Positions 1 to 5,971 of a stretch of 5,971 bases of DNA are shown here, piece by piece. The translations under genes were made by a program, and so were the position numbers. The first letter of the stretch is position 1. Every line of letters begins with the position of its first letter. Origin of the DNA: an uncultured Petrimonas sp. (lineage in GTDB: Bacteria; Bacteroidota; Bacteroidia; Bacteroidales; Dysgonomonadaceae); the NCBI GenBank assembly GCA_934621705.1, contig CAKTUP010000119.1:1-5971 (forward strand). The letters are read 5' to 3'. A model generated the notes under the pieces. That model did not search any database and was not told the DNA's origin. It saw nothing but the letters and a program-made list of their open reading frames with translations.

Positions 1-1
1 T

Positions 2-790
2 ATTGAAGCATCGAATTACGACAACATCGAAATCATTGTGAAAGATGCAGCAGAAAATAGCCAAAAGCAAATACAACAAATACAAGAACTTATCAATAAG
101 AAAGTAGATGTTCTTATAATCTCACCTAATGACGAATCATTAACAGCCATCGCTGCGGAAGCGTATAGGGCTGGTATTCCTACGATAATTGTTGATAGAA
201 AAATTAATTCGGAACAATATACTTCTTACGTTGGTGGCAATAGTTATGAAATAGGGAAGTTAGCAGGTGAGTATGCAAGTTCATTGTTGGAAACGGGAGC
301 TACTATCCTGGAAATATGGGGTACAAAATCAACATCTCCTGCTCAGGAGCGACATAAGGGTTTTATTGATGGATTAGACAAAAAGAAAAACTTTAAGTTT
401 ATAGTTGCTGAAGGGAAATGGAGAAGAGAGATTGCAAAAACTGAAGCTGAAAAAATAGATGATTACAGCAATATAGATTTAGTATATGCACACAACGATG
501 TCATGGCTTTGGGCGTACGTGATGTTATTATGGAGAAAGACTCAGTACTTATATCAAAAATAAAAATTCTTGGGGTTGATGGAGCATTTGGAAAAGGCGC
601 GGGCCTTGAAGCTGTGGCAGACGGACATTTGGATGCTTCTTTTCTATATCCTACCGGTGGAGATCAGGTAGTTAAAGTGGCCATGAAAATCATCAATGGA
701 GAAAAAGTAAATAAAAGGTATATTTTAAATACAGCTTTGATTGATAAACCAACAGCGACAACGTTGCTCATGCAATCCAACCAACTCATT
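2..790 (+). other. Periplasmic-binding-protein type I sensor domain of the HTCS
   Basis: This part of the regulator resembles ribose/galactose-type binding proteins (Peripla_BP_4). Visible landmarks are VDVLIISPNDES, GIPTIIVDRK, QERHKGF, VYAHNDVMALG and ILGVDG, followed by a C-terminal segment ending in NGEKV. In E. coli RbsB the matching motifs carry sugar-contacting Asp89, Arg90, Arg141, Asn190 and Asp215. The equivalents here are encoded at 194-199, 350-352, 494-496 and 578-580. RbsB Gln235 does not seem to be kept; a tyrosine or proline lies nearby (FLYPTGG). The first strand, which usually supplies aromatic stacking residues, is cut off by the window edge. The alignment was made by eye from memory of RbsB, so individual residue matches are good but not proven. 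Confidence 0.85.
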
Positions 791-2578
791 AATTATCAAA
801 ACAGAATAGAACAGCAAAGGCAAAATATGACAAACATATTAAATAGATTCAGCGTTCTGAGACATTCACTCACCACTATTCTTATATTAATGACCGCTCT
901 AATCGCTTTTGCGATATATATCTTTTTTATCAATCAGAAAATCAGAAAAGGAAATTACCAACTCAGGTTGAAAAACGACGAAACCGAAAAACAAAAAGAA
1001 CAACTTATCGCGTTAAATGAGCAAATAAAGGAAGTTACGGACCAAAAGGTGCGCTTTTTCATGAACGTGTCTCACGAAGTAAAAACGCCACTTACGCTCA
1101 TTGTCAGCCCATTGGAAAAATGGCTGAAAAACTCATCAGACCCGCAACTTCGTACCGATTTATTGCGGATGAAAAATAACACCGACCGCCTGACGCGTGT
1201 AATCAATCAATTGCTTGACTTTCGGAAAATTGAAAGCAATAAGAGCGTGTTGGATACGGAAAATACCGATCTGATTTCGTTAATAAAGAAAACGAAATCA
1301 TTGTTTGACGATTTGGCCGAATCGAAAAACATTGCCTACACTCTTGAAACAAATACTCTATCTGCTTCCATGCAAGTGGATGGAGATAAAATCGAAAAAG
1401 TGTGCGTGAATTTGTTGTCGAACGCATTCAAATTCACGAAAAACGGGGGACGTGTCTCCATTTCCGTAGAAGACGGCGCCGAGTTGCTCACAATTTCCGT
1501 AACCGACGACGGAATCGGTATCCAAAAAGAAGAACAAGCATTTGTATTCGATCGGTTTTACACCCGAAATGACCGGAACAACACGGGGGCGGGTATCGGG
1601 CTGCATCTTTCGCAGGAATTTGTAAAAATGCACGGCGGAAATATCTCGGTTGAAAGTGAACCCGAAGTATTTACTACGTTCAGCGTTTCGTTGCCGAAAG
1701 TTCACGAAAGTTTGTTCGATAATTCGCTTCGGGAACAACACGAACAAATGTCGCAGCTTGCCGTCATGGACACCAGAATCCCTCCTGAAATCATCGAAAA
1801 AAAGTACGATTACACCATTCTGGTGGTTGAAGACGACTCCGAAACCCGCCGTTATCTCTCCGATGAGCTCGCTATGAATTTTCGGATTATTACCGCGGAT
1901 AATGGCTTGAATGCATTGGAAATCCTGAACACCGATGACAACATCACACTTGTACTCAGCGATGTTCTGATGCTGGAAATGAACGGCTTCGACTTGTGCC
2001 GCGCCATCAAAACATCGTCCGAAACCGCACACTTGCCTGTCGTGCTTATAACGGCTTTATCCGAAGAAAATCAGCGTATTTACGGTATAGCCGAAGGCGC
2101 CGACGATTACATCCCCAAGCCTTTCAACATAGACTACGTAAAAATCAAAATTATCCGTTTGTTGGAGCAACGCTCACAACTTCGCAAACGCTTCATGCAA
2201 ACCATGAAGATAGGAGGAATACCTGTTATTGACCCCGATGCCGAAATTCAGACGGCTGACAAAATCTTTATGGAAAATTTTGTGTCGGTACTCGCCTCAA
2301 ACTACGAAAATCCTGAAATATCAATCGAAAAAATAAGTGAAAAAATAGGTGTTTCGCGCGTGCATCTCTACCGTAAGATAAAAGACATTTCAGGATTCAG
2401 CCCCGTAGATTATCTGCGTAATTTCCGTTTGGGCAAAGCTGCCGATTTATTGATCCAACATCGTTATACCATCAGCGAAATCGCATATCAGACCGGGTTC
2501 TCGTCTCCTGCCTACTTCTCCAAATGTTTCAGAGACATGTTCAACATAACACCCACAGAATTTGTGGAAAAAAATTAA
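2..2578 (+). CDS. Hybrid two-component system regulator with periplasmic sugar-binding-like sensor (5' partial)
   Basis: One-protein signalling system: senses a ligand in the periplasm, phosphorylates itself and activates PUL transcription. The reading frame is open from base 2, so the GTG at 38 is an internal valine and the true start (export signal and first sensor strand) lies upstream; 858 residues are visible. Counting from base 2, the order is: Peripla_BP_4-like sensor (about 1-260), membrane helix (about 290-310), coiled linker, HisKA with SHEVKTPLT (His358), HATPase with N box NLLSNAF, G1 DDGIGI, F box FVFDRFY and G2 GAGIGLHLS, a receiver with EDD, Asp654, ITA and PKPF, and a C-terminal AraC-type double helix-turn-helix. 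RbsB-like sugar contacts are kept: Asp65-Arg66, Arg117, Asn165, Asp193. This is the layout of BT1754, the fructose sensor of Bacteroides thetaiotaomicron; the ligand here is not known. Odd points are a leucine where receivers usually have proline after the phospho-Asp, and a sensor half much richer in A+T than the kinase half. The gene ends 171 bp before the susC-like gene, its probable target. Confidence 0.95.
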   Translation: MEASNYDNIEIIVKDAAENSQKQIQQIQELINKKVDVLIISPNDESLTAIAAEAYRAGIPTIIVDRKINSEQYTSYVGGNSYEIGKLAGEYASSLLETGATILEIWGTKSTSPAQERHKGFIDGLDKKKNFKFIVAEGKWRREIAKTEAEKIDDYSNIDLVYAHNDVMALGVRDVIMEKDSVLISKIKILGVDGAFGKGAGLEAVADGHLDASFLYPTGGDQVVKVAMKIINGEKVNKRYILNTALIDKPTATTLLMQSNQLINYQNRIEQQRQNMTNILNRFSVLRHSLTTILILMTALIAFAIYIFFINQKIRKGNYQLRLKNDETEKQKEQLIALNEQIKEVTDQKVRFFMNVSHEVKTPLTLIVSPLEKWLKNSSDPQLRTDLLRMKNNTDRLTRVINQLLDFRKIESNKSVLDTENTDLISLIKKTKSLFDDLAESKNIAYTLETNTLSASMQVDGDKIEKVCVNLLSNAFKFTKNGGRVSISVEDGAELLTISVTDDGIGIQKEEQAFVFDRFYTRNDRNNTGAGIGLHLSQEFVKMHGGNISVESEPEVFTTFSVSLPKVHESLFDNSLREQHEQMSQLAVMDTRIPPEIIEKKYDYTILVVEDDSETRRYLSDELAMNFRIITADNGLNALEILNTDDNITLVLSDVLMLEMNGFDLCRAIKTSSETAHLPVVLITALSEENQRIYGIAEGADDYIPKPFNIDYVKIKIIRLLEQRSQLRKRFMQTMKIGGIPVIDPDAEIQTADKIFMENFVSVLASNYENPEISIEKISEKIGVSRVHLYRKIKDISGFSPVDYLRNFRLGKAADLLIQHRYTISEIAYQTGFSSPAYFSKCFRDMFNITPTEFVEKN
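869..931 (+). other. Transmembrane helix of the HTCS
   Basis: This segment encodes 21 mostly hydrophobic residues, from LTTILILM to IYIFF. It is followed by a positively charged stretch (NQKIRKGN) and then a Glu/Lys/Gln-rich, probably coiled-coil linker leading to the HisKA domain. The positive flank places the downstream side in the cytoplasm and the sensor in the periplasm. A second N-terminal helix or signal peptide is expected upstream of the window. Confidence 0.9.
2285..2575 (+). other. AraC-family DNA-binding domain of the HTCS
   Basis: The last roughly 97 residues form an AraC-type output domain with two helix-turn-helix units. The first is around ISIEKISEKIGVSRVHLYRKIK and the second is around ISEIAYQTGFSSPAYFSKCF, followed by the family's closing FNITPTEF. 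The GFSSPAYFSKCF stretch is the characteristic second recognition region. AraC domains normally bind direct repeats, which makes the repeat pair in the following intergenic region a reasonable operator candidate. Confidence 0.93.
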
Positions 2579-2595
2579 TCATCTTTTTTCAAATT

Positions 2596-2612
2596 TGTTA
2601 CATTTTTGTATC
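2596..2612 (+). repeat. Direct repeat copy 1, candidate HTCS operator half
   Basis: The sequence is TGTTACATTTTTGTATC. It matches copy 2 at 2667-2682 completely except for one extra G, and the two copies start 71 bp apart. They sit between an AraC-domain regulator and its presumed target gene. The repeat is directly visible; binding by the HTCS is an inference. Confidence 0.5.
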
Positions 2613-2666
2613 ATTCTTAATACAGATTCAACTTATTTTTAGTTGTTTTACAAAATCTACAGAGTC

Positions 2667-2682
2667 TGTTACATTTTTTATC
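2667..2682 (+). repeat. Direct repeat copy 2, candidate HTCS operator half
   Basis: The sequence is TGTTACATTTTTTATC, the same as copy 1 minus one G. It ends about 22 bp before the weak promoter-like TAATATTG, so a bound activator would cover the -33 zone and could contact RNA polymerase directly. A third, looser TGTTTTACA lies 23 bp upstream of this copy. The role is inferred from placement only. Confidence 0.5.
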
Positions 2683-2703
2683 GTGTGCCGTACGCATTAA
2701 TAT

Positions 2704-2711
2704 TAATATTG
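2704..2711 (+). promoter_or_regulatory. Weak Bacteroides-type -7 promoter candidate for susC-susD
   Basis: TAATATTG matches five of the six fixed bases of the Bacteroides -7 consensus TAnnTTTG and is followed by C, as in the longer form of the consensus. No clear TTTG -33 element is found at the usual distance upstream, which would fit an activator-dependent promoter but also makes the call weak. Transcription would then begin roughly 30 bases before the ATG at 2750. A competing site is CATTTTTG at 2601-2608, inside repeat copy 1. Confidence 0.25.
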
Positions 2712-2749
2712 CGCTTGCAAACAAATCTAAACCGCAATAAATTAAGAAA

Positions 2750-5700
2750 ATGTACAAAACTCTGAAAAAAAGAAAGAGCCTGATACTATTAATCACGCTC
2801 TTTTGCTGGACACAACTTATTTTTGCTCAGCAAATTACTGTAAAGTCCACGCTTGTGGATAGCCACGATGAACCCGTAATAGGGGCGACAATTTTAGAAA
2901 AAGGTACAAGTAACGGTACAATAACCGATTACGATGGAAACTTTTCGTTGAATGTGAATGAAACAAGCGTCATTCAAATAAGTTATGTGGGTTACACTAC
3001 ACTTGAGCTGAACGCGCGTGAAATACCTGCGCGCATAGTGTTGCAGGAAGACGCCACCGCGCTCTCCGAAGTAGTTGTTACTGGATATACCACACAGCGT
3101 AAGGCCGATTTAACCGGGGCTGTCTCGGTGGTAAAAATGAATGAAATTGAGAATATGAATACCGGCAATGCCATGAAATCCTTACAAGGACGGGTGCCGG
3201 GTGTGTTCATACAAACCAGTGGAGCTCCCGATGGGGGCGCGTCCGTACGAATCAGAGGAATTGGAACACTCGGGAATAATGATCCTTTGTACATTATAGA
3301 CGGAGTGCCCAGCAAGCGTTCTCTGAATGAGTTATCGGCATCGGATATTGAATCTATTCAAGTTTTAAAAGATGCTTCTTCGGCAAGTATTTATGGTTCA
3401 AGAGCTGCTAACGGAGTCATTATCGTGACCACTAAAAAAGGAAATCGAAATGAAACCAGAGTTGATTTTCGCTCTTCCCTCACAGCACAAAATTATTATA
3501 AGTCGCTGGATTTACTTGATGCTGAAGAAAGAGGAGTCGTACAATGGAGAGCAGCCATGAACGATGGTGTTAATCCAAATTTTGGAGTGTATAATTTTGA
3601 ATGGCAAGGAGATGCTAACACGGGATACATACTGAATAGAGTAATAATGCCGGAATTTTTAGATCAGCTAAGAACTATGAAACCGGCTAATACCGATTGG
3701 ATGAAAGAGGTTGGCAGAACAGGATGGACTCAAAATTACAACCTGACATTATCAACAGGAACAGATAAAGGGCGCGCTTTATTTTCGATAGATTATTTCG
3801 ATAATACAGGTACGGTTAAAGGTACTCATTACAACAGGATAACCGCTCGTATTAATTCAGATTACACATTATTAAATGATCGCTTAAAAATTGGAGAAAA
3901 TTTAGCGGTATCAAAGATGAGAAGGTCTATGATTGATTCATGGGGAATACTCAATATGACTCATGAAATTCAGCCGATAATTCCGGTTCATACCATCGAT
4001 GGCGGGTGGGGAGGCCCTGTAGCCGGAATGAGCGACAGGCAAAACCCTGTGCGTATTATTGAAGATAATAAGCAGAATTATAACGATCTGATTCGATTAT
4101 TCGGTGATGTAAACCTTGACTTAAAAATATTGGAAAACTTACATTTTCGTTCCACTTTCGGTATTGATTATACGGGATTTTGGCAAAGAAATATGCAATT
4201 GAAATATGTATCGGGGTTCATGTCTGAAAATACAAACAGAGTAGATGTAGCGGCTAATTATGCGGGAAACTGGATTTTAAGCAACACATTAAATTATAAT
4301 TTTGAACGTGCTAAAAATATCTTTGATATCATGCTCGGACAGGAAATGATTAAATACAATTTTCAGTCTGTCAGTGCCGGTAGAGATGTCTTCGCGTCTG
4401 AAGATCCCGATTATATGTATTTAGATGCAGGTGAAAAAAACAGGCGCAACGGTGGAATTGCAACCGCTTATTCACTTTTATCCTATTTTGGAAAAATTAA
4501 TTATAACTACGACAACAGATACCTCGCTTCTGCAACACTTCGCTACGATGGCTCATCAAGGTTCGGAGCAAACAACAGATACGGTATTTTTCCAGCATTT
4601 TCTCTGGGCTGGAGACTTAGTCAGGAAACTTTTTTTCAAGAGGCCTTCCCTTATGTTTCCGACTTGAAAATTCGCTACGGATGGGGGCAAACAGGTAATC
4701 AGGAAATTGGTGATTTTGCATCGTTAAGTCTTTATCAGGCTCTTTACGGCTCAGACCCGACGTGGGCATGGGATAACGGAACGGCTTATGATATTTATGG
4801 AGCAGGAGCAGGGGATCTTTTATCCGGATACCGCAGAATTCAACAAGCTAATCCAAATTTAAAATGGGAAACAACCACTCAAAATAACCTTGGATTCGAC
4901 TTCGGATTCTTGAATCAAAAATTTTCAGGTTCATTCGATTATTTCTTTAAATCAACAAAAGACATTTTAATAAATCCCCCCTATATTGCAACTATAGGCG
5001 AAGGAGGAAGCCGGTGGGTAAATGGTGCAACGTTAGAAAACAGAGGCTTGGAGTTCATTTTATCTTATACGGATAAAGTAGGCGATGTGGGTTTAAATAT
5101 TACCGGAAATGTTTCCAACTATAAAAACAAAGTGGTAAAATTGCCGGAAGACGTCATTAACTCGTATCCCGGCAATGGCAATGATCAAACTATTTTGGGA
5201 AGGCCGCTGAACTCCATGTTTGGGTATGCAGCCGACGGAATTTTCCAGAATCAAGTCGAAGTTGACGCTCACGTGCAGCAAACAGGAAAAGGTATCGGAC
5301 GAATTCGGTATAAAAACATAAACGAAGATAATGTCATAAACGACGAAGACAGGACATGGATAGGTGTCAGCGATCCCGATTTCATTTATGGGCTGAATGT
5401 AGCGCTCGATTGGAAAAACTTTGATTTCAGTATGTTCTGGAAAGGATTGGTCGGATATAATGTTAATAACGATGTGAAAAGATATACCGATTTTATCAGC
5501 TTTTTCGGAGGACATAATTACGGAAGAAGAACATTGCAGGCATGGACACCACAAAACACGTCTTCTTCAATTCCCATGCTATCGTTAAATGATAACAATT
5601 TCGAAAGCCGATTCTCCACGTATTTTATCGAAAATGCATCTTTCCTGAAATTATCCAACGTGGAAATCGGCTATACTATTCCTAAACAGAAGTTAAATAC

Positions 5701-5863
5701 GCTTTTTGTTCAAAATGCACGTATTTATTTGTCCGGACAAAATTTATTAACAATTAAAAAATGGTGGGGAGATAATGCATATACCGGAGTGGATCCGGAA
5801 ACACCAAATCTTGCTTATCCTTTTCCATTCTCTTTTACTTTTGGTATAAACATGACTTTTTAA
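2750..5863 (+). CDS. SusC-like TonB-dependent outer-membrane glycan transporter
   Basis: Complete 1037-residue SusC/RagA-family protein, of normal family length. It forms the outer-membrane beta-barrel that imports oligosaccharides delivered by its SusD partner, powered by TonB. Residues 1-26 are a signal peptide (KKRK, a hydrophobic core, then FA before QQ). A carboxypeptidase-regulatory-like domain follows (about 29-103: PVIGATILEKGT, YDGNFSL, ISYVGY). Next come the TonB-box region LSEVVVTGY (105-113), the plug (about 118-228, with LQGRVPGV, VRIRGIGT, PLYIIDGVP, VLKDASSASIYGSRAANG and VIIVTTKKG) and the barrel (about 232-1037), ending in the family's YPFPFSFTFGINMTF with terminal Phe. There is no N-terminal STN domain, so it should not signal to a FecR-type anti-sigma factor, which agrees with control by the HTCS upstream. 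The ATG is preceded by an A-rich leader (AATTAAGAAA) and lies immediately before a good signal peptide. The susD-like gene begins 11 bases after the stop. The transported glycan cannot be read from the sequence. Confidence 0.97.
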   Translation: MYKTLKKRKSLILLITLFCWTQLIFAQQITVKSTLVDSHDEPVIGATILEKGTSNGTITDYDGNFSLNVNETSVIQISYVGYTTLELNAREIPARIVLQEDATALSEVVVTGYTTQRKADLTGAVSVVKMNEIENMNTGNAMKSLQGRVPGVFIQTSGAPDGGASVRIRGIGTLGNNDPLYIIDGVPSKRSLNELSASDIESIQVLKDASSASIYGSRAANGVIIVTTKKGNRNETRVDFRSSLTAQNYYKSLDLLDAEERGVVQWRAAMNDGVNPNFGVYNFEWQGDANTGYILNRVIMPEFLDQLRTMKPANTDWMKEVGRTGWTQNYNLTLSTGTDKGRALFSIDYFDNTGTVKGTHYNRITARINSDYTLLNDRLKIGENLAVSKMRRSMIDSWGILNMTHEIQPIIPVHTIDGGWGGPVAGMSDRQNPVRIIEDNKQNYNDLIRLFGDVNLDLKILENLHFRSTFGIDYTGFWQRNMQLKYVSGFMSENTNRVDVAANYAGNWILSNTLNYNFERAKNIFDIMLGQEMIKYNFQSVSAGRDVFASEDPDYMYLDAGEKNRRNGGIATAYSLLSYFGKINYNYDNRYLASATLRYDGSSRFGANNRYGIFPAFSLGWRLSQETFFQEAFPYVSDLKIRYGWGQTGNQEIGDFASLSLYQALYGSDPTWAWDNGTAYDIYGAGAGDLLSGYRRIQQANPNLKWETTTQNNLGFDFGFLNQKFSGSFDYFFKSTKDILINPPYIATIGEGGSRWVNGATLENRGLEFILSYTDKVGDVGLNITGNVSNYKNKVVKLPEDVINSYPGNGNDQTILGRPLNSMFGYAADGIFQNQVEVDAHVQQTGKGIGRIRYKNINEDNVINDEDRTWIGVSDPDFIYGLNVALDWKNFDFSMFWKGLVGYNVNNDVKRYTDFISFFGGHNYGRRTLQAWTPQNTSSSIPMLSLNDNNFESRFSTYFIENASFLKLSNVEIGYTIPKQKLNTLFVQNARIYLSGQNLLTIKKWWGDNAYTGVDPETPNLAYPFPFSFTFGINMTF
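2828..3058 (+). other. Carboxypeptidase-regulatory-like N-terminal extension of the SusC-like protein
   Basis: After the signal peptide comes a small beta-sandwich domain (CarbopepD_reg_2 type), seen as PVIGATILEKGTSNGTITDYDGNFSLN, here split as PVIGATILEKG, then TSNGTITDYDGNFSLN, and ISYVGY. It is typical of Bacteroidota SusC transporters and sits in the periplasm between the mature N terminus and the TonB box at 3062-3088. Its exact function in transport is not settled. Confidence 0.88.
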
Positions 5864-5874
5864 TTATTCGAATT
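5864..5874 (+). other. Short susC-susD intercistronic gap
   Basis: Only 11 bases (TTATTCGAATT) separate the SusC stop from the SusD ATG. There is no room for a separate promoter or terminator, so the two genes are almost certainly cotranscribed. No Shine-Dalgarno sequence is present, as is common in Bacteroidota, whose starts are preceded by A/T-rich leaders. Confidence 0.85.
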
Positions 5875-5971
5875 ATGAAAAAAATAAATCATACAATTTT
5901 TATCGCTTTTTTTGCACTTATGTGGAGTTCATGTAATTCTTTTTTAGATGAAAATCCTAAAGGAATGCTTA
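5875..5971 (+). CDS. SusD-like surface glycan-binding lipoprotein (3' partial)
   Basis: Only the first 32 codons are in the window. The protein starts MKKINHT, has a hydrophobic core (IFIAFFALM) and a lipobox-like WSSC with Cys20 (codon 5932-5934), followed by NSFLDENPKG. A lipidated cysteine followed by FLDxxPxG is the classic opening of SusD/RagB proteins, and the position directly after a SusC-like gene confirms the family. Its role would be to sit over the SusC barrel at the cell surface and capture glycan. The Trp at the -3 position of the lipobox is unusual, since Leu, Val or Ile is more common there. Acidic residues at +6 and +7 after the Cys could belong to a surface-export signal, but this is weak. 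The rest of the gene, including its substrate-binding TPR fold, is outside the window. Confidence 0.9.
   Translation, partial: MKKINHTIFIAFFALMWSSCNSFLDENPKGML

Larger units (their letters stand above)
2579..2749 (+). promoter_or_regulatory. Intergenic region between HTCS and susC-like gene
   Basis: This 171-bp A/T-rich gap separates the regulator stop from the SusC start and should hold the promoter of the susC-susD operon. It contains a direct repeat (2596-2612 and 2667-2682), a third looser TGTT-ACA element (TGTTTTACA, 2644-2652), the palindrome ATTAATATTAAT (2696-2707) and a weak promoter-like TAATATTG (2704-2711). No small gene, tRNA or convincing intrinsic terminator was seen in it. 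Its regulatory role is inferred from position and from how HTCS-controlled PULs are normally arranged. Confidence 0.65.

Noticed and set aside
38..40. GTG at position 38 as the start of the HTCS gene
   Set aside because: The frame is open to the window edge and the preceding codons (IEASNYDNIEII) continue the binding-protein fold. A start here would also leave the sensor without its first strand and export signal.
1358..2032. Long minus-strand open frame of 224 codons opposite the kinase/receiver region
   Set aside because: It lies wholly inside the HTCS gene, in its more G+C-rich part where antisense frames stay open by chance, and the translation shows no recognisable domain. The + strand frame has clear motifs throughout.
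2559..2595. Possible hairpin terminator at the end of the HTCS gene (AATTT-GAAAAAA pairing with TTTTTTC-AAATT)
   Set aside because: The stem is almost all A-T, has a three-base bulge, overlaps the stop codon and is not followed by a clean T run after a G+C-rich stem. It is too weak to call an intrinsic terminator.
2601..2608. CATTTTTG as the -7 promoter element
   Set aside because: It matches five of six fixed consensus bases but would give a leader of about 130 bases, has no -33 partner, and is part of the direct repeat. It is kept only as an alternative to the element at 2704.
5093..5554. Minus-strand open frame of 153 codons within the susC-like gene
   Set aside because: It is antisense to conserved barrel sequence, with no recognisable motif and no visible start context; it is a shadow of the SusC frame.
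1..5971. CRISPR arrays, tRNA/rRNA genes, insertion sequences, phage or defence genes
   Set aside because: None was seen. The only multi-copy element noticed is the intergenic direct repeat, and the three protein genes with their one spacer account for nearly the entire window.

Overview
This window looks like a piece of a Bacteroidota (probably Bacteroidales) chromosome carrying the front of a polysaccharide utilization locus (PUL). Three features support this: a one-protein hybrid two-component system (HTCS), a SusC-type TonB-dependent transporter followed closely by a SusD-type lipoprotein, and A/T-rich translation starts without a Shine-Dalgarno sequence. The DNA is fairly A+T-rich overall but clearly uneven. 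The genus cannot be fixed from the sequence alone.

All genes are on the + strand. Positions 2-2578 hold most of an HTCS gene whose 5' end lies outside the window. It has a periplasmic sugar-binding-protein-like sensor, one visible membrane helix, a histidine kinase, a receiver domain and an AraC-type DNA-binding domain. Positions 2579-2749 are a 171-bp A/T-rich intergenic region with a near-perfect direct repeat (TGTTACATTTTT plus TATC) and a weak Bacteroides-type promoter candidate. Positions 2750-5863 are a complete SusC-like outer-membrane transporter of 1037 residues. After 11 bases, a SusD-like lipoprotein gene starts at 5875 and runs off the right edge.

The likely logic is as follows. 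The HTCS senses a small sugar in the periplasm and activates the susC-susD operon from the intergenic region. SusD captures glycan at the cell surface and SusC imports it using TonB energy. The sensor keeps five polar residues at the places where ribose-binding protein RbsB contacts its sugar, which points to a monosaccharide signal. The enzymes that would reveal the target glycan lie outside the window.

I see no sign of an entirely new system; this is a recognisable PUL regulator and transporter module. The points most worth checking are the PBP-type sensor joined directly to a susC-susD pair, the base-composition break between sensor and kinase, the upstream direct repeat, and a proline-to-leucine change beside the receiver phospho-acceptor.
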